The notes beneath the pieces were generated by a model, which made no database searches, had not been told where the DNA came from, and worked only from the letters and a program-made list of their open reading frames with translations. This document shows positions 12,761 to 24,181 of a stretch of DNA of 64,000 nucleotides, piece by piece. This stretch comes from Vitrella brassicaformis. Lineage: Eukaryota > Sar > Vitrellaceae. The stretch is from contig CDMY01000113.1 of the NCBI GenBank assembly GCA_001179505.1, forward strand, positions 107,672 to 171,671, written 5' to 3'. The position numbers and the translations under genes were made by a program. Numbering within the stretch: the first letter of the stretch is position 1; every line of letters begins with the position of its first letter.

Positions 12761-13238
12761 CGCCTGACAGATGAGGCCATCGCTGGAGGACGGGATCAGC
12801 GCCTGACGAGGGCCTCTGACGCAGATCTGGCAACTATGATCATGAGGAGATGAGTCAGATGACTACGCGCGTTCGGTCTTTTGCGCGAGCTCGGCCACCG
12901 CTCTGCAGCTGAACTTGCACAAGAAGGAGGCGCGGTTTTCTCGAGATCCCGTGGGTTGAACCTCGCTACACGTGAGCTTGGTGTGCTTCTTTTAGAAGAA
13001 GACAGTTTCGTGTTGGTCCAATCTTCCCGTGCGGAGATGATGCTCACGGCCTTCGATGCTCCTGCTCCTCCGCATCTGGACATCAGCATTACTTCCCTTC
13101 TCTGAGCCCACATCCCCTTTGCTCTCTTTCCTCTCAGCCGACCCGTTTGTTCGAAGCCGATTGCAGATTCATCGACACCGCCCTTGTGCCCGGCCCCTGT
13201 GCGTGACAAGCAGCAGTAGCAACAGCAGCCCAGCCGTC
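12761..13238. other. Divergent promoter region
   Basis: About 480 nt between the start of the minus-strand plastid-candidate gene and the helicase start. No coding signal and no clear TATA-like element. A pyrimidine-rich stretch (about 13085-13140) runs toward the helicase ATG. Confidence 0.45.
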
Positions 13239-14831
13239 ATGCCGAGTGGGAGCTTGCCGTACGGCCTGCAGAGTGAGGATGTGACGTATCTGAGGGGCCT
13301 GCTGGAGCGGAATGGCGGGGCCATGTCGCGCACTCAGCTCGTCAGGGAGCTCAAGAGCACGCCACAAGGACTTAGTGAGCGAGGGAGGAATCGGTGGAGA
13401 GGGAAATGCAATGGAAGTGCGTGTGTTCGTCGGTGTGTCTGGTGCAGCGCTGTATCAGCGGATGAAGCCACTCACGCATTTCTTCCGTGCGTATGCGTCT
13501 GACTTCGTCCACGTCAAGTACAAGAACACCTGGGCAGTCGCCATCAACGAGATGGTGAGATTCGTCGCACCTAGACCAGGGCAGATCAGCCGCGTATCGT
13601 GCCTGACAGGGTCTTGACGCGACCGGCGGCGCTGCCTCTGAGGAGTCCCTGGAGTTCCAGTCGTGGTTCAACCATCCTGCACTCGAACAAAGGTCAGCCA
13701 CCACCACCCATAGAGACCTCGACTGATTGGTGTATATGTGCCTTTGTCCGTGAGTGTGTGTACAGTCTATCTCGCGCGTTAAACGAGAGCAAGGAACCGT
13801 TGGGTCGCCTGGAGTCGCAGCTTGGGCCGCTGCCCCCCCTCATGCAGGCGGCGCAGCAGAGGCTCCTCGAGGGCGGCACACAGGACCTCAGGTGACACCA
13901 ATGCTACTGATGGACAGACAGACAGACGGACGGACGGACGGATGCATGTGTGTGTGTGTCTGGTTTGTCTTGCCTTCATGCAGCACGCCCTACGTCAAGT
14001 TTCCTGGATCGATCAGTCCAGATGAGTTGGCGGCAGTGCGCGAGAAGATCCACCAAAACGCAATGCTGCCAGAGGTGAGAGAGTGAAACCATGGCTTCGC
14101 GCAGGCATCCCAGACGTCAGGTAGGTGCATGTCATGTAGGTGCTGCGCTTCGCAGAGTGGCGTAAAGGTCTGCCGTGCACCGATTTTGCCAAGGAAACGG
14201 TGCAGGCAGTGCGTGAGCACAACGTGACGATTGTGGTTGGCGACACGGGCTGCGGCAAGACCACACAGGTGCCGCAGCAGATTCTAGATGACGCCTACGA
14301 CCGAGGCGAGTACGCCGCCGTCATCTGCACGCAGCCTAGACGGTAGGTAGTTGGCTGACGCCACAACATCGACGCCACACGGTAGGTATTTGCGTCGATG
14401 TTGTGTTTGCGCGTGTGTTGTCCAGGATAGCGGCGACGAGTGTGGCAGAGCGTGTGTGCAGCGAGCGAGGGCTGCGTGTGGGCGAGGACGTGGTGGGGTA
14501 TCAGATTCGGTTCGACTGCAAGGCCAACGAGAAGACGAGGCTGCTCTACTGCACCCAGGGGATACTACTCAGACGTCTCCTGCAGGTGGGTCGGTCATTC
14601 AGGAGAATTCGGCAGAGAGAGAAAATGTGTGTGCGCGGTGGGTGCATAGGCCCCGATGCTGACGGGCGTGACTCATGTGGTGGTGGATGAGGTGCACGAG
14701 CGGGAGGTCTACACCGACTTCTGCCTCACCATACTCAGGTGTGCAGCGCCAGCAAATAGACACAGGCAGACATGCAGCACAGCTTTCCCCTCTCTGTGTG
14801 TGCAGGCGGATGTTGCTGACGACCCGCCCCG

Positions 14832-14865
<34 letters not shown>

Positions 14866-17800
14866 CCCCACCATCTTCGAGCAGTACTTCCTCGACCAGA
14901 CACTTTCTCTCAAGACACTCTACATTCCGGGGAGAGTCTTCCCTGTCAAGGTCAGCAGCAAAAGGATATCATGCAGCACGGGCATTGCGTATTTGTTTGT
15001 CGTTTGGTGTGCGTGTGTGTGTGTGTGTAGGAGCATTACTATGAGGACATCCTGCTCGAGACGGGTTACAGACCTGAGAGCGCCGCCATGCAGCACTTCC
15101 ACGGCGGGAGGGGCCGTGGCAGAGGGCGCGGTGGTGGACGGCAGTGGGGCAGCCGCAAGTTCAGGCAGCAGATGATGCAGGACAAACAGATACAGATACA
15201 AATGCAGAAAAACGACCACAAAGTACACCAGGTAAGGCACCCTGACAAAACACACACACCCGTGCCAGCGTGCCATCCCTCTCTCTCTGTGTGTCAGCTA
15301 CGTGACCGCTATCCGCAGTACCCGGACGACATTCTGCAGGCCATGCTGGCCTTCGACGCCACCAACGCCATCGCCAGTGGCCGCATCGACTTCCCCCTCA
15401 TCGCACGAATCCTCGCCCTCATCGAGACCAACAAGTTCGACCCAGTCAAGCCCGATGGCACAGTGGACAAGGGTGCGGTGCTGGTGTTCCTCCCCGGCTG
15501 GGCGGAGATACAAAAGGCACAGGACACAATCACTGACAACCCTGCGTGAGTCAAGGAGGGAGGAGGGAGGAGGGAGAGAGGTTCAGGCTCACCATTGCAC
15601 GTGTGTTTGTGTGTGTGGGTGTGGACGTGTCAGGTTGAGTGGTCTTCAGGTGATGCCTCTGCATTCGATGGTGCCCCCCCAGCAGCAGCAGGAGGTCTTC
15701 AGGCGGCCTACAAACGGCCGCCGCAAAGTGGTCCTCGCCACAAACATCGCCGAGACATCCATCACCATTGAGGTACATACCAGTTCACCAACCCTCCCTC
15801 GGCCACCCGCCATTTCTGTCGTCTGTTTGTTGCGGTTAGGACGTTGTGTACGTCATTGACACGGGCGTCATCAAGTGCACCACGTACGACCCCGCCACCG
15901 GCTTCAGCACACTGGGCATCGTTGAAGAGGCGCGAGCCAACGCCAAGCAGCGGAAGGGCCGCGCCGGCAGATGCCGAGAGGGCGTCTACTTCGCACTTTA
16001 CACCAAGTAAGCCGCCGCAGAGAATATCTGTGGATGCGTCACACACTTTGCTGTGTTGCGGCGTGGTGTCTGTCGTTTCAGAGACCACAAGGATCAGCGC
16101 ATGTGTGAGGAATTGGAACCCGAGATGCGGCGTACATCGATGGAGGAGATCGTGCTGCAGGTCAAGATGCTGCAGCTGGTCCAGCCCACACAGCCATCCG
16201 CCGCATTCCTCAACGAATGCATCTCGCCGCCCACTGAAGACGTACGCAGTGCACAAAAGCATCTTATCCACCCATTCTCCTTTCAACACGCAAGTGTGTG
16301 CCCCGCCTTGCAGGTATTGTACAATGCCGTTCACCACCTCAAATCGCTCGGCGCCCTTGACACGTCGTGCCCAGAAACGGAGGAGACCCTCACCCCTCTG
16401 GGAGTCCTCTTGGGCACGGTGCCCCTGCACCCGCAGTTGGGGCTGACCCTCACCATGGGGCTGCTGGCTGGGATCATGCCCACATGCACCGACCTGGCGG
16501 CCATCCTTGGGTGGACGACCCCCTTCACGATGCCCCCACCCGGGCGGGAGGTGTTCGCCGACCAGGCACGGTGGAATCTGGCCGGGGGCGTCCTCAGTGA
16601 TCACGTCGCCTATAAGTGAGTGCTGGTGGGAAGGAGGAGGATGTGGGCGCCTTCTCCATTTGTGTGTATTGGTTGATTTGTTGGTTGGTTGGCTGGCTGG
16701 TCGTTGCAGGCGTCTGTTGGAGAGTTGGAAGGAGTGGGGCAGCCAGAATGTGGGCTACTTCTGCAGAGAGTTCTTCGTCTCCTCGACAAACCTCAGGTGA
16801 CCCCCGCCCCCACACACACTCCGTGACGCTCATCAGCACCAATCCATCTGCGTGCATCTGGCTGCTCAGAGGTGCCCGCTCCTTGTCGAACCAGCTGGAC
16901 GACACTTTCCGCAGGATGGCTCCCTACCTCTGGTCCACATCAAGCAACCCCTCACAGCGATCATTCAGCAACCGCAACGAGCAGCCCAACCAACGAAACA
17001 TCGACCCCAGACAGCGTGACTTGCCGATGCGGCTTCCCTCACCCAACGAGCTGCTGCTGTCGTCGGTGCTGTGCAAGGCCCTGTTCGTGAGTGCGTGTCG
17101 GACTCACGTGAGCAGCAAGAAGCGCTACAACGTGGTGGGGCTGTACTCAGCCCAGCGGCAGAAGCTCGAGTGTCACCCGTCCAGCGTGTGTGGGGGCAAG
17201 AGGAGCCAGGAGATGCCCCACTGCTTCGTCACGGTGGGATTTGAGGTGCTCAAGTCGTCCAAGGCATTTCTCAGAGACGTGACGGTCGTCAGCCCCGCCC
17301 TGTACGGGCTCACCTCTGCTGGTGAGAGGCGCAGAGATGAGATGAACCCATGTTGGCATGGACTATGTGTGTCCATCTGTCTGTGGCCAGGTCTGACCAA
17401 GGAGAAGCCCGATCGCATCCGTCTGGACATGGTGGGCATCCCCGTCCCCATCCGCGGGCAGCCGGCCTTCTTCACCCAACAGATCCGCCGCGCACTCGAC
17501 CGGCTCATCAATTACTTCATCATGCTGCTCATCTCCCCACAGCTCATTAAGGGAGCCGTCCACGCGCCCATCCATGACGATACCCAGATGGCGTCATCAG
17601 CCCCACCAGTCGCACCCACTTGCCCTCTCGTCAAGGTCGGCTCCCTGACCGAGGCTGACCGCGCTCAGGCCAGCAAGACCATCGCCGATGCCTTTGATGC
17701 GATCGCCCGCCATGCCTTCATGGTGATGCACCCGAAGGGCCGCAGACCAGATCGCGATCTGGTGGATGACGACGTGATGATGATGCCCGGCAAGGACGAC

Positions 17801-18514
17801 AGGAACCAGCGGGGCAAGAGGGGCCGGCGGGGCAGCCGCGAGGACCGGCGGCAGTCGAGGGGAGGGGATGGCGCCGGGCTCACTGACGAGCAGAAGGAGC
17901 TGCTCGACCTTGCGCACCGAGAGCGGCGCTACAGGCACAAGCCACACGGCGACTTGGGCGACTTTGACGACGAGGAGAACGAAGACGACGACGACAGAGA
18001 TCTGGAGCCCATCTGGTGGAAGTTCGCTGCGCGGGGTCGCGCGCGCAAGTATGGCCAGCAGAGCTATCGGGGGCACATGCGAGGCGGGCGGGGGAGAGGC
18101 CGTGGGAGGGGGAGGGGCAATGGGGGGATGCGACTCGACGAGTATGGCGAAGGAGATGGAGGCATGGACGATTTCGAGCTGCAAGAGGACTTCGCCGAGG
18201 ACGGGTCGCCCTCATCCAGCAGGATGTACCGGTGAGCAGACGACATCACGACACAAAGCCAGCACCCCACACAGGTTGTGACTGTATGTTCTTCTCTTCT
18301 CTCTCTTCACTTCACCAGCCATCGTCGGCAGCGGCAGAGTCTGGATGCGCCTGACAGCTCGCCGGGCCCCATGTTAGTGGAGCGTCCCTCTACGAGCGAC
18401 GGTGTGAGCCGCTCGAGGCCGGCATCGGGTGTTGACGAGCCAGACGAGGATGAAGAGGAAGAAGACGAGGGCGAGGAGGAGGAAGATGAGGAAGCCGGTG
18501 ATGTGTTCTGGTAG
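13239..18514 (+). CDS. DEAH-box RNA helicase (DHX36/DHX57-like) with RGG and acidic tail
   Basis: Start ATG 13239, stop ends 18514, about 17 introns, roughly 1,300 residues. Helicase motifs in order: I GDTGCGKTTQ (about 14240), Ia TQPRR (14330), Ib region TQGILLRRL (14556), II DEVH (about 14687), III SAT (14855), IV-V LVFLPGWAEIQ and TNIAETSITIE (about 15482 and 15745), VI QRKGRAGR (about 15950). HA2 and OB-fold regions follow (16083-17570). This motif set defines a nucleotide-driven 3'-5' DEAH helicase acting on RNA, including G-quadruplex RNA in the DHX36 branch. Motif II is DEVH, not DEIH or DEAH. An N-terminal helical piece (RGLLERNGGAMSRTQLVREL, then PLTHFFRAY) could be a winged-helix/LOTUS-like fold (weak). 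A GRGRGRGGG loop is inserted after motif III and the end is RGG-rich, then poly-acidic (18440-18510). Splice frames fit throughout. Confidence 0.9.
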
Positions 18515-18815
18515 ATAAATAGATAGCTGGATCATGTGATGGCATTATAGCTGGAGAGTGTGCGTGCCGGTTTTGTGACTCGTCGGTATGCATGCCGCAA
18601 TTTTCGTCAAACCATCGCCTAAACTGTCTCAGTGCTGCTGCTCGATGCGTGAATTTGTGGATTTGCCATCACGCCTTGGCACAATGGATTCGATCCACTC
18701 CCATCTGCGAGCTATTAATCGCAGATCTGAGCCGAGGGAGGCGTTTCCAGGCTATCGCCGATGCTAACGCAGCGATGAACTGTATCGTGACGAAGATCTC
18801 GTCATCATCGCATCG
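18515..18815. other. Short intergenic spacer
   Basis: About 300 nt between two same-strand genes. No ORF or repeat of note. Confidence 0.45.
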
Positions 18816-19580
18816 ATGACGAATCACGCCGAGGAGCAGGAGCTGGAGGTCGAAGCTCTCGAGTCCATCTTCCTCGATGACTTCGAGAAGATCTCAGCCA
18901 CCGAGTTCTACCTGCACCTGGTCCCTGACCCGAGCGCACCGCCAGAAGAGAACCACGTCAAGGCGACGCTGCACGTCACCTACACGCCCACGTACCCCGA
19001 CGACCCCCCCTGCTACTCTATCAAGGCGCAGAAGGGCCTGGAGGGGCGGCAGATACAGGCCATGAAGGACCTGGTGGAGCAGGAGATCGACAACAACCGT
19101 GGCATGGTCATGATCTACACCATCGCCGAGGCGCTGCAGAACTACCTGAGGGAGAACAACAAGCCGCAGCTATCCATGCATGAGGAGATGCTGCTCAGGA
19201 AGACGGGCGATGACGCAGATGCCGATAAGGAGAACGGCCCGACCGACACGGCAGATGGGGAGGGACCTCAGCCCGAGTTCAAGGGCCTGGCGGACAAGGT
19301 GCTGTGTCGGCCGGATGAGCGCGTCACCGACGAGCAGTTCGCGACGTGGAAGGCATCGTTCAAGCAGGAGATGGTGGCTCTGGGCTACTGGAAGGTCGAC
19401 ACCAAGGCCGACCGGCTGACGGGCAAGCAGCTGTTTGAGAGTGATGCCACTCTCAAGGATTTCGACGAGGAGCTTCCCGAGGAGGATGACCCCAACGACA
19501 TCCGCAAGCAGGTCTTCAATGAGAGCGTCTTTGATGAGGAAGACGAGCTCAATGAAGATGACTTGCTAGAGGACGACTGA
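18816..19580 (+). CDS. RWDD1: RWD-domain protein, RWDD1/Gir2 (DFRP2) family
   Basis: Single-exon gene of 254 codons, ATG 18816, stop 19578-19580; one of the few intron-free genes here. Residues 1-110 form an RWD domain (acidic start AEEQELEVEALESIF, then the YPDDPP turn). A linker follows, then the C-terminal DFRP-type region with the near-invariant LTGKQLFESDATL and an acidic end (DEEDELNEDDLLEDD). Members bind and stabilise the DRG2/Rbg2 translational GTPase, and yeast Gir2 also contacts Gcn1. The length agrees with human RWDD1 (about 243). Function is taken from the family; the match in order and in the TGKQLFE motif makes the call firm. Confidence 0.9.
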   Translation: MTNHAEEQELEVEALESIFLDDFEKISATEFYLHLVPDPSAPPEENHVKATLHVTYTPTYPDDPPCYSIKAQKGLEGRQIQAMKDLVEQEIDNNRGMVMIYTIAEALQNYLRENNKPQLSMHEEMLLRKTGDDADADKENGPTDTADGEGPQPEFKGLADKVLCRPDERVTDEQFATWKASFKQEMVALGYWKVDTKADRLTGKQLFESDATLKDFDEELPEEDDPNDIRKQVFNESVFDEEDELNEDDLLEDD

Positions 19581-19863
19581 AAGAATGGCTGATGTCGATG
19601 TGGTGCACTGAGTGTTTCCAGTGCTTGCCTTCATTCCTGTCGGATTTTGTTTCGATTGAGCTTTTGAGACTGCAAATATATGCGATACGTTCTTGAACAA
19701 ATATGATGCCGGTCTGCCCTTGATGTACTCACACGCACACACATCGACAGACAGACTTGCTTACCACCCTCACCCATGAGCCAGCGCCGCACATTCAACA
19801 GACGCATACAACAAGGTAGCAACGACTCCCGTACCCATACACAAATACCAGTCAGCCCAGCAG
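19581..19863. other. Convergent 3' region
   Basis: About 280 nt between two convergent stop codons. AT-richer than its surroundings near 19640-19700, as expected for 3' ends. No gene. Confidence 0.4.
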
Positions 19864-22800
19864 TCAGTGCCTGTGTGCCTCTCCCTCGCAGCCCTTCTTC
19901 TTACAGCCCGCTGCCATCCGGGCCCTCCTGTACATATCATTGACTGCGATATCAACGAAAATCGACGGCACATCGTCCACTGGGGGCTGAGACCCAAACA
20001 CGGATGGTTGCGAGGCAGCCACGAAGGGCGCAGGGGTCATGTAAGGGGAGGGATGCAGCGAGCGGTGGGATACGGTGTGCCGGGAGGCGAGGCCGCTCTC
20101 CGGCGCAGAAATGGGGAGGAAGACAGGGTCGGGCGGCTGGGGTCGTCGCGGCCATCGCCGCCTGAAGCCTGGATGCGGCAACGTCCGGATGACCTGCTTA
20201 TATCTGTCCTTCCACTTGCCCTTCTCGACCACCACGTCAGTCACGACGGCCAACTCGAACTGCCAGGGTGGAGGGCTCCTCTTGTGCCTTCTGCCGCGCG
20301 CAATCCTCGCCTGCGCCGTCTGAGGCCTCGATCGACCCCTTCTCCTCCTCGTCCTCTCAGGTGTCTCCCGTCTCTCGTCAGCGGTGCCTCTCGGCCTGTG
20401 ATTGTCGGTGTTTCCATAGACCTGCTCGATGGCGGCCGCTTCTGGCTGCGGGGCGGGGGCCGGTTGGAGCACGTGCACGAGATGGTGTACGCCGGGCGTT
20501 GATGCGATGATCTGCTCCAGCTCGGGGGGCAGCATGAAAGGCGGCGGGTACATCGAGGGGTCCATCACGGGCAGCGGGTGCACATCGAAGTCAAGATGCT
20601 CGTCTCGGTCCTTCTTGTGCAGATATCTGGTGCCCGAGGAGGCCTCTGTTGGCCACTGATATGGCATGACGCCGGCTCCGTGGGGCAGAGGTACATACGT
20701 GCCGGTGTAGCGCATTGGGCTGGTTGGCGGTGGCGTGGGAGGGGGCGACGGGGGGACGGGAGTGCGGTGGTGGGCGCTCTGGATCATTGCGATGTGTCGT
20801 TGGACCTCGTGAACCTTGTGCAGCATATCATACACCTAGACACCACAGAGAATGAGACATACGTCACTGATCGTTCCATGCTCGCTGTGGCGGACCAGCG
20901 AGGCCGATGATGGCTGCTTTCTCAGGATTTTGCCCCCAGTAGTCGCGCGTCTGGTCGGGACAGGCCCTGCCGTCTTGGGACGGGCCATCGAGATGCGATC
21001 CTCGAGTCGCATCTGTGCCTCATCCACAGGCAAGCCTTCAGATGCCCGTGAGGGGCTTCGCCGCATCACTGGCTCGTCTATGACCTCTGGCTCGGGTGGA
21101 GGGGCGGGCAGAGCGGGGACAGATGCCGATGTCTCTAGTCGCTGCGACTCCACTTCCACGGTGGGTTGCTCTGGCTCTTCTGGCGGCGCCGGTGGCCCGG
21201 GTGGTATTTCCACTCGTCCGATCGACTTGCCGGTGTCGGTAGGCGGTGGTGACACGGGCGCACTCGGCTCCTCCCTCACAGGCTCTTCCTTGGCCAGGTT
21301 CTCTTCTTCCTCTCGGCCTTCCTCCTCTTTTGTCTCAGGGACCGTCACCTCAGCCGCAGACGTCTCTTCATCCTGCTGCCGCGAGACTTCGCTGTATGGA
21401 GTCACGGCTTCACTGTATGGAGTCACGGCTGTCCAATCGGTCTGAAAGGTCGCCCGTCTCTCCTGGAATGCTTCCGGGGGCAGAATCGGGGGCTCGTGTA
21501 CTGCTGGCGGCAGCTCGACCACAGCCGGAGTTTCTTCTTCGCTTCTCTCAGATGCGGGGGACAGGTCGCTGCCCTGCTGAATCACGTCTTCGAGTCTTTG
21601 TATGGTGTCCATGCTGACACTCATCTGGCCGTGGGGGTCGCTGATGAGAATTCGTAGAGGGGCGGGGACGGCTTCAGGAATGGCATCAGGCTCTTGACTC
21701 TCTTCCACCGTATCGATCGTCGGTCCAGGTGTTTCCGGCATGCACCCTGCATCCTCGTCGTCTTCTTGTGTCTCCACCTGGGGGGCAATTGGCTCCACCT
21801 TCTCTTCCTCGACAGGCCCTTCAATCCCTCGGTCCTCTTCAGTCGGGACCCCTGGCAGCTCCTCGTCCGCGGGAGGTGCCTCTGGCGTCTCTGTCTTGTC
21901 CTCTGCTGGCGGCATCTCTTCTGTTTCTTCAGCTGGGCCTGGTGCCTCGAATATTGCTTCCGAGGGCGGCTCGGAAGGAGGAGGCGATTCTTTCTTCTCT
22001 TCTTCTTCCTCTTCCTCCTTTTCTGCAGGCAGCTTCACCTGCTCAGAAGCAGCAACCTCGGCCTCCTCACCTCCAGCAGGATGTGGCTCTGGCGCAGCCG
22101 GAGAAACGTCTTCCTTCGGCTGGGTGACAGCCTCAACCTGCTCTGTTTTCTCTTCTTCCGGTGGACGTTCCTTCTCAGCTTCGCGTGGGGGCTCTGGGGT
22201 GGGCGCAGGGGCTGACGGGGGTGAGGGAGGTGCGGGTGGCGGAGTCGGAGCGGGTGAAGGAGAGGCAGGCTCCGTCGGCCGGGGAGATGGCGGCTCAGGG
22301 CGAAAGGCAGCAGGAAGTGTTGAGCTGAGGCGCCTTTCCCTTTGCTCCGTCACCTCGATGTTGCACTTCTTCAGGGCTGTTTTCCATTTCCCTAGGACTG
22401 TCGTGAAGTCGCTGCCCAGAGTGGTAAGGGAGCGGCGCATCTCAGGAGCCTTGTGGACTTCAAATTGCAGCGCAACAGCAGCCTGACAACGCGAATGACG
22501 GACAGTGTGCTTCTTGCAACGAGTGTAGGATCCAAGCTCACCCGATCTGCAGCATAGAACGTCATGATAGGATATGTATCATCCCGGAGGGTCCTTTTGA
22601 GCTGCATCGAAGGTATATTTGCGCACTGCTCTTCCCACAACAGCTCAGGGGAAGCCAATTGCCTCAGCCGGGCGCCTTTCTCGCTGTCGTCTTCATCGTT
22701 CTCGTCTTTCTGTTCCTCTTCCTCTCCGGACACAGCGAACGACACTCGTGGGCGAGGCGAAGCGGATGAATCTGCTGCTCCCTTCGGTATGGCGATGGTG

Positions 22801-23924
22801 ACACGACGGCTCCCCGCCCGCTCGAAAGGCGCAGACATGGACGGCGAATCCGTATGGAGCTGCAATTGCACACAGACGACACCATGTCGATCCGGCAGAA
22901 GCCCCCGATTCACCCTTGTCCGTAACCCGGTACCTGAAGCCTGTCTTCCTGCAGCGTGAGACACAACAGCCCCCCGAGCTGAGGATCACCCTTGCCTTCC
23001 ACTTTATCCACAGGCCCGTCGATCACCCTGCCCCACCCCTCCGCCAGATAAGTCACTGTCTCGGGTGCCCCGCGGGCAGGGCTGCTCGGCACAGACTTCG
23101 CCCCAGAGAGAGACGCAGGTGTGGAGACGGCGAGCGCCGGTTTGCTCTCTTTTTGAATCCGAAACAGGGTTGACTTTCTCTTGGCTCTGCCGACGATGGC
23201 TTCGCTGGCTGGCGTTTTGGGGGTAAGGGGCACGGCCACAGTGGGGGTCATCCCGGTCACAGGGGCGTCGGTCTTGAGCTCGCTCAGCTGACCAACAAAG
23301 AAAGGGGCAGGGGGATTGGGACTTCGTCTGCTGCTTGCTTACTGTGACGTGGTCGAGCTTTCTTATGGCCCTCCTGGCTTTATTGGCTTCTATATACACC
23401 TCAGCAGTATCAAAGGTGGGGCCTCGTTGAATCGTCTTGAGCACAATGCTGCTCATACAATGCAAACAGGACCCATGTTCAGTCCCTCGCGGACGATACA
23501 CACACTTACAGCTCGGCTTCTTTTGTCTGGAACTCCATAGACATCGGACACTGGTACGGCGTGCGGACAAACGCTCGCAAGAACGTCGATGTCGGCACGC
23601 GCCGCACCTCTCTCGCCCCTTCTCCCCTTGGCAAGAATGACCTGCAGTCACGAACAAATCGAATGAGAGAGAGACTCCCGCTGCGTCTCTTTTCCTTCAT
23701 TGTGGCGCTCACGAGGGGCTGAATTTCTCCGTTTGGCTGAATGATGGCGGTGCATTGCCGTGTGCTGGTGTGTTTGGAGAGCTCTTGCTTGTCCCCGGTA
23801 GCGAGATGACGAGCTCCTCCTTCGTGAGGGTGATGAGGTGCGGAACCCCTTCATATTCATACATGCCCTCCAGAAGCGGCCTGCCGTCGGCAGTGCCGCC
23901 TGGTGTGCTGACTGCAGATATCAT
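19864..23924 (-). CDS. Large Pro/Glu-rich protein of unknown function
   Basis: Minus-strand gene with at least seven exons; stop at 19864-19866. The start is uncertain: ATG 23924 (MISAVSTPGG) is preferred, ATG 24104 in the same frame would add 60 residues. The N-terminal exons are folded-looking (MYEYEGVPHLITLTKEELVI, then an exon ending TKEAELIVLKTIQRG, and EAN..RAIRKLDHVTLSEL). A globular part around 22950-22560 precedes one long exon (about 22480-20863) with several hundred residues of Pro, Glu and Ala repeats, including TPYSEA/TPYSEV. The end (20835-19864) has a short helix (YDMLHKVHEVQRHI), Pro-rich sequence and Arg/Lys clusters. I recognise no domain. A scaffold role is only a guess. 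The last intron is extraordinarily short (27 nt). Confidence 0.7.
20836..20862 (-). other. Putative 27-nt intron
   Basis: On the minus strand GTATGT begins right after codon GAC and ..TCTAG ends right before GTG TAT GAT. The 27 nt are a multiple of three and contain the only in-frame stop separating two long open stretches. Removing them joins the frame cleanly. Confidence 0.5.
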
Positions 23925-24181
23925 TGTCGTTTCCTGTTTCTTGAGCCTGAGACTCAGTGCGCGCTTGCCGCCAAGACGCCCCCCCAAAATCGATCGGGGA
24001 GAGAAGGGGAGGATTCCCACTGTCAACAATGCGCCACTTGTGGCTCTACACCCAAGCCACAGTTGAAATCTTGCGGTGACGTGCTTTCGCAAAGCCCCGA
24101 GCAAAACCTACGCGGAGTCAGCGCCCCCTGACCACCTCAGAGCACCGTGAGTAACAAGGATACAAAGAAGGCACCACCACC

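Noticed and set aside
15762-16604. 280-codon minus-strand ORF
   Set aside because: It is antisense to helicase motifs V-VI and HA2, which are conserved on the plus strand.
20852-22486. Ser/Gly-rich plus-strand ORFs opposite the Pro/Glu-rich exon
   Set aside because: Low-complexity antisense of Pro/Glu codons; the minus-strand frame joins across introns on both sides.
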